NCBI GenBank assembly: GCA_030538115.1
Contig: JAUNUP010000001.1
Location: 62,001 to 126,000 of the forward strand
Origin: Dermatophilus congolensis
Lineage (GTDB): Bacteria; Actinomycetota; Actinomycetes; Actinomycetales; Dermatophilaceae
Direction: 5' to 3'
Length of the DNA: 64,000 nucleotides
Shown: piece after piece, positions 56,981 to 64,000 of the stretch
How the letters are laid out: every line of letters starts with the position of its first letter
How positions within the stretch are numbered: position 1 is the stretch's first letter
Program-made: the position numbers and the translations under genes
Notes under the pieces: generated by a model
The model's input: the letters and a program-made list of their open reading frames with translations, nothing else
What the model was told of the DNA's origin: nothing
Database searches by the model: none

Positions 56981-57027
56981 CCGACGACGAACGGCCCGAT
57001 CGCTGCGATCGGGCCGTTCGTCGTCGG
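56981..57027. terminator. Intrinsic terminator with 22-bp perfect stem
   Basis: Starting CCGACGACGAACGGCCCGAT, 22 bases pair perfectly around a CTG loop. Shared by the convergent chemoreceptor and hydrolase genes. Confidence 0.88.
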
Positions 57028-57071
57028 TGTGGGGCTTCTTCGGTGCGGACTGTGGTACAGGTGCGGCTGTG

Positions 57072-57998
57072 TCAGCCGACGAGCAGGTCGCCGTCGGCGA
57101 CGACCTCAGGGCCTGGGGAGTCGACGAATGCGAGGATCTCGTCGGCGATCACTCCCGGGTGCGTCGACAAGAGGTTGTTGACCGCGGGCAGAAGACGCAT
57201 GCGACGCCTCGGGTCGCCCGCCACCATCGCGTCGATCTCGTCGCCGAACACTCCGTACAGGCCACCCTCGGCAAGGAGGAACGTCGCGGGCACGTCGAGC
57301 CGCGCGTAGGACTCCGGTGACGGCTTCGGCTCCTGCTGCACCCGCTCCCAGACGAGGCCGGTCATCGCTTCGGTGGCGGGCGCACGACGCCAGGTGTCGC
57401 CGTCGCGCACGAACGAGCGCCGCACGGTGGCCTCCCACATCGACGGCGAGGCCTCGGAGACGATCCAGCTCGACTCGCGCAGGGCGATGAGGCGCGCCAT
57501 CTCGTCGCGCATCTCGGCTTCTGTGCCGGTCCAGCCCAGGCCGAGGATGCCCCACAGGTTGCCCACGTCGTCGGTCGCGGCGAACTCGGCGAGGTAACCC
57601 AGCAGTTCGTCGGCGGGGACGCAGTAGGCCGCTTCGACCGAGACCAGGCCCTTCGCCTTTACCCCGCCGCAGATGAGCGCTGCCGTCAGGTCCCACCCGC
57701 CGGAGCCGCAGCCCGCGAGAACCGGAGCGTCGTCTCCGACCCAGCCGAGGTACTCGACGATGTCGGCCAGCGCCGCACACGCGTCGATGGCGTGCTCCGC
57801 GGAGATGCGGGTCTGGCCGTGCCCCTCACGGTCGAGGGCCACGAGTCGTGCTCGTCCGTCAAGGCGTTCGGCGACGTGGAGCCACGAGGCGGCGTTGCTG
57901 ATGAACAGATCGTGGAGCGCGAGCACGTTGGGGCCGTCGCCGCCGTGATCTATCGCCTGGAAGTCACCGAACCGCGTGGGAATGACCAGTTCCTGCAC
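57072..57998 (-). CDS. Alpha/beta-hydrolase fold protein lacking the serine nucleophile
   Basis: About 308 residues. The fold is clear: VLALHDLFISNAASW (oxyanion), VALDREGHGQTR, then the nucleophile elbow LAGCGSGGWD (96-101) and a C-terminal FVDSPG end. The elbow normally reads GxSxGG; here it reads G-C-G-S-G-G, so Gly98 occupies the catalytic Ser position. It may be inactive or use another residue. The GTG at 57998 (QELVIPTRFGDF) with GGGGG upstream is used; ATG 58052 is an alternative. Function unknown. Confidence 0.75.
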   Translation of the reverse strand: MQELVIPTRFGDFQAIDHGGDGPNVLALHDLFISNAASWLHVAERLDGRARLVALDREGHGQTRISAEHAIDACAALADIVEYLGWVGDDAPVLAGCGSGGWDLTAALICGGVKAKGLVSVEAAYCVPADELLGYLAEFAATDDVGNLWGILGLGWTGTEAEMRDEMARLIALRESSWIVSEASPSMWEATVRRSFVRDGDTWRRAPATEAMTGLVWERVQQEPKPSPESYARLDVPATFLLAEGGLYGVFGDEIDAMVAGDPRRRMRLLPAVNNLLSTHPGVIADEILAFVDSPGPEVVADGDLLVG

Positions 57999-58155
57999 TG
58001 CTAACCCCCAAATTGCACCAGGGACTCGATCTGATGCGAGTCCTTCTCTCATACTCGCCCGTTCAGCGCGAGGTGTGAGAGAAGTGGGGGTACCAATCGG
58101 TATCAATCCTCAGTACCCAGCTTGGTAAGCCGTCACGTGGCATCCTCGGGCCTCG

Positions 58156-58171
58156 CCGGAGTCGACTCCGG
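58156..58171. promoter_or_regulatory. 16-bp palindrome upstream of MazF-like gene
   Basis: CCGGAGTCGACTCCGG, perfect dyad, 48 bp before the GTG at 58219. Could be an operator for that gene. No bound protein can be named. Confidence 0.35.
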
Positions 58172-58218
58172 AGGAGCCTCCTTGCCAAGACACCACTTGG
58201 TCGCGTAGACGTGAACGG

Positions 58219-58800
58219 GTGAGCTTCGACTTTTCGCGACTGCTACGCCAGGTCGCCGCGGCCGTCGCCCGTGCTGCAGCCGACGAACTGACCAAGCCGC
58301 AGCGGCGCAGACCCGCCGCTAAACCGAAGCCGAAGTCGACCCCGAAGTCGGGCAAGAAGGCGACCTCTAAGTCGTCCCCGCGCTCGGCCTCGGTGACTTC
58401 CCCGCGCAGGGCCGCGACAGCGAAGCCCACGCCCCGGTACGCGCCCAGCGCCAACGGCCGACCCGATCCGGGCGAGGTCGTCTGGGCATGGGTGCCGTAC
58501 GAGGAAGACCCGACTCGTGGCAAAGACCGGCCGGTGCTCGTGCTCGACGTCGTCGGCGACACCGTGCACGCCCTGCAGTTGACGAGCCAGGATCACGACC
58601 GCGACGCCGCGCAGGAGGCGCGCGCCGGCCGCTACTGGATGGACATCGGCTCCGGCCCGTGGGACTCCCGCGGCCGCCCCAGCGAGGTACGCCTCAACCG
58701 CCTGCTCACCCTCGACGCCGCAGAGGTACGCCGAGAAGGCTCGGCCCTGGACAAGGCGATCTTCGACAAGGTCGTCGCCGAAAGCCGCCGCTACCTCTGA
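58219..58800 (+). CDS. PemK/MazF-family protein with long basic N-terminal tail, no antitoxin
   Basis: 193 residues. Residues 83-193 are the PemK/MazF fold (PGEVVWAWVPYEEDPTRGKD, RPVLVLDVVGD, ALQLTSQDHD, VRLNRLLTLDAAEV), which in toxins cleaves mRNA. Residues 26-75 are a Lys/Ser/Pro/Arg tail (RRRPAAKPKPKSTPKSGKK) like a nucleic-acid-binding linker, unusual for MazF. No antitoxin-sized gene lies upstream (220 bp, only a palindrome) or downstream (terminator). It may be a domesticated nuclease or RNA-binding protein. Confidence 0.8.
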   Translation: MSFDFSRLLRQVAAAVARAAADELTKPQRRRPAAKPKPKSTPKSGKKATSKSSPRSASVTSPRRAATAKPTPRYAPSANGRPDPGEVVWAWVPYEEDPTRGKDRPVLVLDVVGDTVHALQLTSQDHDRDAAQEARAGRYWMDIGSGPWDSRGRPSEVRLNRLLTLDAAEVRREGSALDKAIFDKVVAESRRYL

Positions 58801-58802
58801 AC

Positions 58803-58845
58803 GCGACTGTGCGCCCCACCCGATTCGGGCAGGGCGCACAGTCGC
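58803..58845. terminator. Bidirectional intrinsic terminator
   Basis: GCGACTGTGCGCCC pairs with GGGCGCACAGTCGC (14 bp) with a small inner CCCG/CGGG stem. Lies between the convergent MazF-like gene and sigA. Confidence 0.85.
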
Positions 58846-58859
58846 ATTGTGTCAATGTG

Positions 58860-60692
58860 TCAGTCGAGGTAGTCGCGCAGGACCTGGCTTCGGCTCGGGT
58901 GGCGCAGCTTGCTCATCGTCTTGCTCTCGATCTGGCGGATGCGCTCGCGGGTGACGCCGTAGACCTTGCCGATCTCGTCAAGGGTCTTCGGCTGGCCGTC
59001 GGTGAGGCCGAAGCGCATCGACACGACGCCCGCCTCACGCTCGCTGAGCGTGTCGAGCACCGAGTGCAGCTGCTCCTGCAGCAACGTGAAGCTCACCGCG
59101 TCTGCGGGCACGACGGCCTCGGAGTCTTCGATGAGGTCACCGAACTCGCTGTCGCCGTCTTCACCGAGCGGGGTGTGCAGCGAGATGGGCTCGCGGCCGT
59201 ACTTCTGCACCTCGACGACCTTCTCGGGGGTCATGTCGAGTTCCTTGGCCAGCTCCTCCGGAGTGGGCTCGCGGCCCAGATCCTGAAGCATCTGACGCTG
59301 CACGCGAGCGAGCTTGTTGATGACCTCGACCATGTGCACCGGGATACGGATGGTGCGGGCCTGGTCGGCCATCGCGCGGGTGATCGCCTGGCGGATCCAC
59401 CACGTCGCGTACGTCGAGAACTTGAAGCCCTTCGTGTAGTCGAACTTCTCGACCGCACGGATCAGGCCCAGGTTGCCCTCCTGGATGAGGTCGAGGAAGA
59501 GCATGCCGCGGCCCGTGTAGCGCTTGGCCAACGACACCACGAGTCGCAGGTTGGCCTCGAGCAGGTGGTTCTTGGCGTTCTTGCCGTCCTGCACGATCCA
59601 CAGCAGGTCGCGGCGCATCATCGGCTCGAACTCGTCGCCGCTCTCGATGCGCTTCTCGGCGAACAGGCCCGCCTCGATGCGCTTCGCCAGCTCGACCTCC
59701 TGCTCCGCGTTGAGCAGCGCGACCTTACCGATCTGCTTGAGGTAGTCCTTGACCGGGTCGGCGGTAGCGCCGGCGGTGACGACCTGCTGCGCGGGCGCGT
59801 CCTCCTCGTCGTCTTCACGCAGGACGAAGCCCGACTCCTCCGCGGCGGCGGGCGCCTCGGCCTTCGCTGCGGGCTTGCGGCGTCGCGTGGCCGTCTTCGG
59901 AGCCGCGTCGTCGCCCTCTTCGGCGTCGTCGCTCTCTTCCGTGTCTTCGGCTGCTTCTGCGTCGTCGGCCTCGGGCTCGTCCTTGCCGTCAGCCGCCTCC
60001 TCGTCGACCTCGACCGCGTCTTCGAGCTGGTCGGGCTCGGGCTCGGCCTCGAGGTCGATTTCGACCTCTTCGTCGTTCTCGGCGGCGGGCTCTTCGGCAG
60101 CCTTCGTCGACTTCGCAGTCTTGGCAGCCGTCGCACGCGTGGTCTTGGCACGCGTCGTCGTGGAGGCGCGGCGCGTGGTCTTCGCGGGCGCCGCCTCGGC
60201 AGTCTCGGCGGCCTCTTCGGTCTCAGGGGCAGCGCCGTCGGCAGGCTTCGCCGCGGTCTTGGCAGTGGTGGCGCGTGTACGGCGCTTGGGCGCCGCGGCA
60301 GGTGCCTCGTCGGTCTTCGCGTCGTCGGCGCTCGCTGCAGCGGCGGCAGGCTTCGCGGCCGGCTTACGTCGGGTGGTGGTGGCGCGCTTACGCGCCGGAG
60401 CCGCCGTGCCGAGCCCGACGGCTGCGGCCTGCGCGGCATGCGGCTCGTCGAGCGTCACTGTGATCCCGTTCGTCTCCAGGGCGCGAAGCACGGCCTTCTG
60501 GCGAGCAGGCGTCAACGACGCCGTCTCGAGGGCTTGCTGCACCGCCGTGCTCTCCACCGCTCCGGTAGCGGTACCGACCTTGAGAAGCTCGGCGATCGCG
60601 GGATGAGAGAACTCGGCGGGGAGGGGCTTGGCGGGAGTCGCCTGGGCCTTACCGGTCTGGGCTGCTGCGGAGGCGTTCGCCACGTGCTGCAC
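58860..60692 (-). CDS. sigA: Principal RNA polymerase sigma factor (HrdB/SigA)
   Basis: About 610 residues. Housekeeping sigma-70. Regions: 1.1-like start, then a 200-residue Ala/Lys/Thr/Glu low-complexity stretch; region 1.2 ([20 protein letters not shown]), 2 ([20 protein letters not shown] and [19 protein letters not shown]), 3 ([18 protein letters not shown]) and 4 ([20 protein letters not shown] and [17 protein letters not shown]). GTG 60692 has AAAGG five bases upstream; GTG 60698 adds two residues. The acidic/basic N-terminal insert is typical of HrdB. A TATAAT box lies upstream. Confidence 0.95.
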   Translation of the reverse strand: MQHVANASAAAQTGKAQATPAKPLPAEFSHPAIAELLKVGTATGAVESTAVQQALETASLTPARQKAVLRALETNGITVTLDEPHAAQAAAVGLGTAAPARKRATTTRRKPAAKPAAAAASADDAKTDEAPAAAPKRRTRATTAKTAAKPADGAAPETEEAAETAEAAPAKTTRRASTTTRAKTTRATAAKTAKSTKAAEEPAAENDEEVEIDLEAEPEPDQLEDAVEVDEEAADGKDEPEADDAEAAEDTEESDDAEEGDDAAPKTATRRRKPAAKAEAPAAAEESGFVLREDDEEDAPAQQVVTAGATADPVKDYLKQIGKVALLNAEQEVELAKRIEAGLFAEKRIESGDEFEPMMRRDLLWIVQDGKNAKNHLLEANLRLVVSLAKRYTGRGMLFLDLIQEGNLGLIRAVEKFDYTKGFKFSTYATWWIRQAITRAMADQARTIRIPVHMVEVINKLARVQRQMLQDLGREPTPEELAKELDMTPEKVVEVQKYGREPISLHTPLGEDGDSEFGDLIEDSEAVVPADAVSFTLLQEQLHSVLDTLSEREAGVVSMRFGLTDGQPKTLDEIGKVYGVTRERIRQIESKTMSKLRHPSRSQVLRDYLD

Positions 60693-60925
60693 CGACACCT
60701 TTCACCTAGTCGAGGAGGACCGCACCACGATCCGTCAGATGCACGGCCACTGGGGCCGGGTACATCGAAGGACAACACGCGCGTGACGCGCTGTGTTCCA
60801 TCTCGCGAGCATCGTTCGTGTGCCGATGAATGTCGGCGCGGGCGCCCGTAGGGGCCGTGACCGGAGAACATCGAGAACGAGTGAGGCGAACGTCGGGACC
60901 GGGGAGGTCGGCACAATTTCTCACC

Positions 60926-60931
60926 ATTATA
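60926..60931 (-). promoter_or_regulatory. Probable sigA promoter -10 box
   Basis: A perfect TATAAT on the - strand about 235 bp upstream of sigA, in the only AT-rich patch of the 280-bp gap. No convincing -35 box at 16-19 bp. Implies a 5' leader of about 220 nt. Confidence 0.5.
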
Positions 60932-60978
60932 ACGTCTTGTACGCATCCGGCTTGTCGCACACAGCGCGGGCGTGCTCG

Positions 60979-62118
60979 TCAGGCACTGCGCCGCAACCCC
61001 CATTCGGCCGGATCGACGGAGAGCCCGTGCCACAGACACGTCCTCACTGTGTTGGCCATACCGTGAGTTGGATCGTCCTCCAGCGCCATTTCGGCCGCGG
61101 CCCAGGCGGTCGAGCCCCTTCCCTCAGCCCAGGCCGCCACTGCCGCGATCGTGAGCAGGTGGCTGCGGTCACCGGCCGGCGCAGCGGGCGCGACGTCGGC
61201 GAGCATCGCATCCATCTGCCCCGCGCACTGCGGGATCCGGGACCTTGCGGCCTGTTCGAGAGCGGTCACGACGACGACGCGAGTCAAAGCCGGCGCCACC
61301 TGGTCGTAGATCGCATCGCGCCACATCGGTTGCTCCAGCAGGAGGAGTCCCTGGGCCGTCGTCACGCAGTCCTGCGGCGAATCGGCAGTGCCGGCGGATG
61401 TCAGCCATTCGCCGATAGCGCGCACGCCGAGCGACACGTCGACGGCGATGCGCCCCGAACGGATCGCCTCCAGCGCCTCCGCAACGGGCCCGGACCGATC
61501 GGGATCCTCGGCGAACCGTGCCCGAAGGCCGTCTCGATCCTTCACCGGGGCGATGCCGAGACCCACGAATTCGCTCACCGCCGGCACGTCGGCGGGCGCC
61601 GGCACCGCCTCCCGGGTGCCCGATCGCTCTTCACCGAGACGGCACCAGCGCCCGTCGACCACGGTGACCTCGTCACAGACCGGTACACCGGCAAGAGCGC
61701 AGACGTACGACAGGATCGAGCACGCCTGCCACGCCTCCTCCAAGGGCAGGTCGTAGGCGACGAGGATCGCGCCATCCGCGCCTCGGGAGTCGCGCGGGGG
61801 CCGGGCCGCTCCGCGCAGCCACGCCGTCTGCACCGTCTGCGCGACCGCGCCCCAGGCCTCCGACGGGACGGCATCCCACCCTTCTTCGTGCTCGGGCAAC
61901 CGTGCCAGGCCTCGCAGGACCCCGCCTGAGATGACCAGCGCGACGATGCTCTTGCCCGGATCGAAGCCCAGTTGATAGGGCACGAGGGCCAGCAATTCGC
62001 CCAGCCCGCGGACGCGTGCCGTGACCTTGGCTCCTGTGTGTCCTGGCCCGTTCGAGCGACCGACCCCGAGGCTCCGGCCAGGGCTTTTCCGACTGCGGCT
62101 ACTGCGCTTCTTCGTCAT
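60979..62118 (-). CDS. DUF4192 family protein
   Basis: About 379 residues, function unknown. After a Ser/Arg/Lys-rich start, the family motif LGELLALVPYQLGFDPGKSI is followed by VALVISGG and repeated helical segments; VAAWAEGRGSTAWAAAEMAL is near the end. DUF4192 is an actinobacterial family often found near sigA. The ATG at 62118 gives the usual N-terminus; the frame is open 12 codons more. No membrane segments. Confidence 0.82.
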   Translation of the reverse strand: MTKKRSSRSRKSPGRSLGVGRSNGPGHTGAKVTARVRGLGELLALVPYQLGFDPGKSIVALVISGGVLRGLARLPEHEEGWDAVPSEAWGAVAQTVQTAWLRGAARPPRDSRGADGAILVAYDLPLEEAWQACSILSYVCALAGVPVCDEVTVVDGRWCRLGEERSGTREAVPAPADVPAVSEFVGLGIAPVKDRDGLRARFAEDPDRSGPVAEALEAIRSGRIAVDVSLGVRAIGEWLTSAGTADSPQDCVTTAQGLLLLEQPMWRDAIYDQVAPALTRVVVVTALEQAARSRIPQCAGQMDAMLADVAPAAPAGDRSHLLTIAAVAAWAEGRGSTAWAAAEMALEDDPTHGMANTVRTCLWHGLSVDPAEWGLRRSA

Positions 62119-62188
62119 GGGGGAACTCTCGCGGTACCCGCCGAGGCGCCGCACGCGCCATCCACAGAAGTCTTCACATGTGCAGCAG

Positions 62189-62220
62189 AAGGGGCGGGGT
62201 TGTGGAACACCCCGCCCCTT
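62189..62220. terminator. Intrinsic terminator upstream of DUF4192 gene
   Basis: AAGGGGCGGGG pairs with CCCCGCCCCTT (11 bp) around a 10-base loop. On the - strand it lies 33 bp after the EcsC-like gene stop. Confidence 0.85.
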
Positions 62221-62252
62221 CGTCCACAGTCACAGGCCGTGGACGGCCGAAT

Positions 62253-62993
62253 TCAGTTCTCCCCGAGCGCCTTCTCTTCGTGTGCCTTCGCCTCGATCTC
62301 GCCCGCAATCGCGGCGGGGAACTCGTCGCGGACATGCCGGGCGATGCGGGTGAGGTAGAAGCCGTCGAAGGTGGCGCCCACCAGGCCACCGACCAGGGGC
62401 ACGGCCCGGCCGAGACGACCGAGGGTCTTGCCGCTCAACTGCGTGAGGAGGCGGAAGCCCACTCCCTTGTTGATCGCCATGACCGCGGTGCTCGGCAGAC
62501 GCTTCGTGGCGACGTTGGCCAACGGACCAGACGCGCCGGCTCCGGCCTTGGCGAGGATGTCGTCGGCGTCGGAGCCGACCAGCGAGAGCAGAATCGCCGA
62601 ACGCACTGCCGGGTCGTCGATGTCGAAACCGCGCACCTTGGCGATCGCAGCGGCCATACGAGTGGCGAGAACGTAGAAACCGGCAACGTTCGCCGGTAGC
62701 GCGACGACCATGAGCGCGAAACCGCCGAGACCGGTGACGAAACCGCTGGTGGCGGCCAGACGCGTGTGCTGGGCGACGATGTCGTCGATCACGCGCTCGG
62801 GGTCGGAGCGGCGGCGCTGAGCTGCCGCGGCGATCTCGTGCGCGGAGTCGAACTTGCCGCTGCCGTCGAACCCGATGGAGAGCAGCTTCTCCACCAGAAC
62901 GGACGCGCGCTGAGCCATCGCGCCGTCCGGCTCCTCGCGCGGCCCGGTGTTCTGGTCTGCGTTGCGGTCACCGAGCAGGTCGAACAATCCCAC
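62253..62993 (-). CDS. EcsC-like family protein
   Basis: 246 residues. Central segments GFVTGLGGFALMVVALPANV and AGFYVLATRMAAAIAKVRGF, then SAILLSLVGSDADDILAKAG and LLTQLSGKTLGRLGRAVPLV resemble EcsC-domain proteins, which have hydrophobic helices but unclear function. The assignment is moderate. AAGGAG lies seven bases before the GTG at 62993. A strong terminator follows. Confidence 0.65.
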   Translation of the reverse strand: MGLFDLLGDRNADQNTGPREEPDGAMAQRASVLVEKLLSIGFDGSGKFDSAHEIAAAAQRRRSDPERVIDDIVAQHTRLAATSGFVTGLGGFALMVVALPANVAGFYVLATRMAAAIAKVRGFDIDDPAVRSAILLSLVGSDADDILAKAGAGASGPLANVATKRLPSTAVMAINKGVGFRLLTQLSGKTLGRLGRAVPLVGGLVGATFDGFYLTRIARHVRDEFPAAIAGEIEAKAHEEKALGEN

Positions 62994-63095
62994 CAGAGGA
63001 CTCCTTCATGGATGTGATGGCGGAGGGGCCTTGACCGGGCGCACGCCCGACTCGGACCCCCGAGCGCACGGGCGCTCAATCGTGACACAACCCGT

Positions 63096-64000
63096 TCAGG
63101 CCCGCGTGTCTTCCACACTATCCATGGCGGTATAGATGCGCTTCTCAGAAACCGGACCGTTCGTGCCCAGGCGCTGGGCAAACAGGCTGATCCGCAGCTC
63201 CTCGACCATCCATCGCAGGGCCCGCACGTCGGCGGCGTCGCGCTCACCGGAGGGCAGCGCGTCGAGCACCTTGTGCCGCTCGGTCTCGACCCGCTGGATC
63301 GTCTCGGCGTCGCGCGCGTCACGGGCCAGATCGAGGGGTGCCTTCTCGATGCGGTGCAGCATCCCCTGCAGGTAGCGGGGCAGGTGCCGCAGCTGCGCCA
63401 TGCCCGTGCGGGCAACGAAGCCGGGATAGACGAGAGCGTCGAGCTGCGCGCTCAGGTCGTCGCGCAGCGCGGCCACGCGGGGGGCCTTCATCGCGTCGAG
63501 GGCGAGACGCACCTGCAGGGCGCGGTCGAGCACCGGAGCGACGGCGTCGACGATCTCGATGACGTGCGGCACGACCTCCCGCTTCACCGCCGCGAGGGCC
63601 GCGTCGAACTGCTCGGGAGTGTGTACTCGGCCGCGGCTGGCGGTCTCGTGCTCGGCGACGATCGCGTCGACCGCGCAGGCGAGTACGTCGTCGAGCAACG
63701 CCTGCACACTGCCGTGCGGGTTGTTGCCGAGCGCGAGACGCTGGGTGTTGCTCAGAAGGCCGAGAATTCGCTGCCACGGAGCGGTCGTGTTGAGCAGGAT
63801 GAGGCGGCGCAGACCGAGTTTCGTGGCGGTCTCCTGCTGACGCGGCGTCGCCAGGACCTCGACGGCGACCGTGTCTCCGTGGTCGACCAGAGCCGGGAAC
63901 CCTCTGACCGTCTGCCCGCCGCGGCGACCCTCGAAGTCGCTCGGCAGCTCACCGAACGTCCACGTCGTCAGGCCCGTGCGCTCGAGTTCACCGGCGGCCT
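63096..64000 (-). CDS. hrpA: ATP-dependent RNA helicase HrpA, C-terminal part (partial)
   Basis: About 300 residues run to the window edge with no start. The sequence matches the C-terminal DUF3418 domain of HrpA: LTTWTFGELP, GFPALVDHGDTVAV, LLNTTAPWQRILGLLSN, LPRYLQGMLHRIEKAPLDLA and LRWMVEELRISLFAQRLGT. HrpA helicases rescue stalled ribosomes or process RNA. The helicase motifs lie beyond base 64000. Confidence 0.88.
   Translation of the reverse strand, partial: AAGELERTGLTTWTFGELPSDFEGRRGGQTVRGFPALVDHGDTVAVEVLATPRQQETATKLGLRRLILLNTTAPWQRILGLLSNTQRLALGNNPHGSVQALLDDVLACAVDAIVAEHETASRGRVHTPEQFDAALAAVKREVVPHVIEIVDAVAPVLDRALQVRLALDAMKAPRVAALRDDLSAQLDALVYPGFVARTGMAQLRHLPRYLQGMLHRIEKAPLDLARDARDAETIQRVETERHKVLDALPSGERDAADVRALRWMVEELRISLFAQRLGTNGPVSEKRIYTAMDSVEDTRA

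Noticed and set aside
63030..63080. Terminator for hrpA from small GC hairpins
   Set aside because: CGGGCG-CA-CGCCCG and GAGCG/CGCTC are short, have poor loops and no T-run, so neither is convincing.

Overview
High-GC chromosomal window from an actinobacterium. The evidence is a FasR-type fatty-acid regulator beside fabD-fabH-acpP-fabF-accD, the families DUF3145, DUF3097 and DUF4192, a large HrdB/SigA-type sigma factor, HrcA with a CIRCE element, frequent GTG starts and many starts that look leaderless. Gene order and protein features suggest Micrococcales (Dermatophilaceae/Dermacoccaceae-like); that placement is inference. No insertion sequence, prophage, CRISPR array or rRNA operon was seen. 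Almost everything is ordinary chromosome with a few accessory insertions.

Layout. 1-9125: the end of aceE, a secreted glycerophosphodiester phosphodiesterase, fasR, the fatty-acid synthesis operon fabD-fabH-acpP-fabF-accD, and DUF3145. FabD carries an unusual C-terminal biotinyl-like domain. 9126-11933: a small unknown protein, a secreted proline-rich wall protein with an upstream palindrome, and two tRNA genes (CAT and Asn-GTT). 12000-17101: dgt, dnaG and an unknown partner, then a sulfurtransferase. 17159-24058: dusB, ackA-pta, a Cys-rich small membrane protein, and argG with a candidate ARG box. 24135-26488: uppS-recO and an AlkB-like protein. 26499-32053: an accessory operon with a P-loop NTPase of unknown function, an ABC exporter whose ATPase motifs are all degenerate, and a histidine kinase without a response regulator; an unknown protein lies upstream. 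32243-34200: leuA with a Leu-rich leader peptide and interlocking stem-loops (attenuator).

34293-43385: the conserved RNA-processing and heat-shock block (era, CNNM transporter, ybeY, phoH, rsmE, dnaJ, hrcA, CIRCE), interrupted by an opposite-strand lipoprotein gene. 43521-49196: DUF3097 with a TOPRIM-like core, then a NadQ/NrtR-like regulator followed by nadA-nadB-nadC, with two inverted-repeat operators between regulator and nadA. 49389-55099: hemW, a broken sirtuin gene, a Fic protein with its own palindromic promoter, trmB and lepA. 55352-58800: a lone chemoreceptor, an alpha/beta hydrolase lacking its nucleophile, and an orphan MazF-like protein with a basic tail. 58860-64000: the principal sigma factor, DUF4192, an EcsC-like protein and the end of hrpA.

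Most metabolic genes form self-contained units: fatty-acid chain initiation and extension with a local carboxyltransferase, acetate overflow (ackA-pta), de novo NAD synthesis with a local repressor, and leucine and arginine synthesis under separate local controls. The points most worth following up are the FabD pseudo-biotinyl fusion, the NTPase / degenerate ABC / orphan kinase operon, the leuA attenuator, the nad operators and the Fic promoter palindrome.
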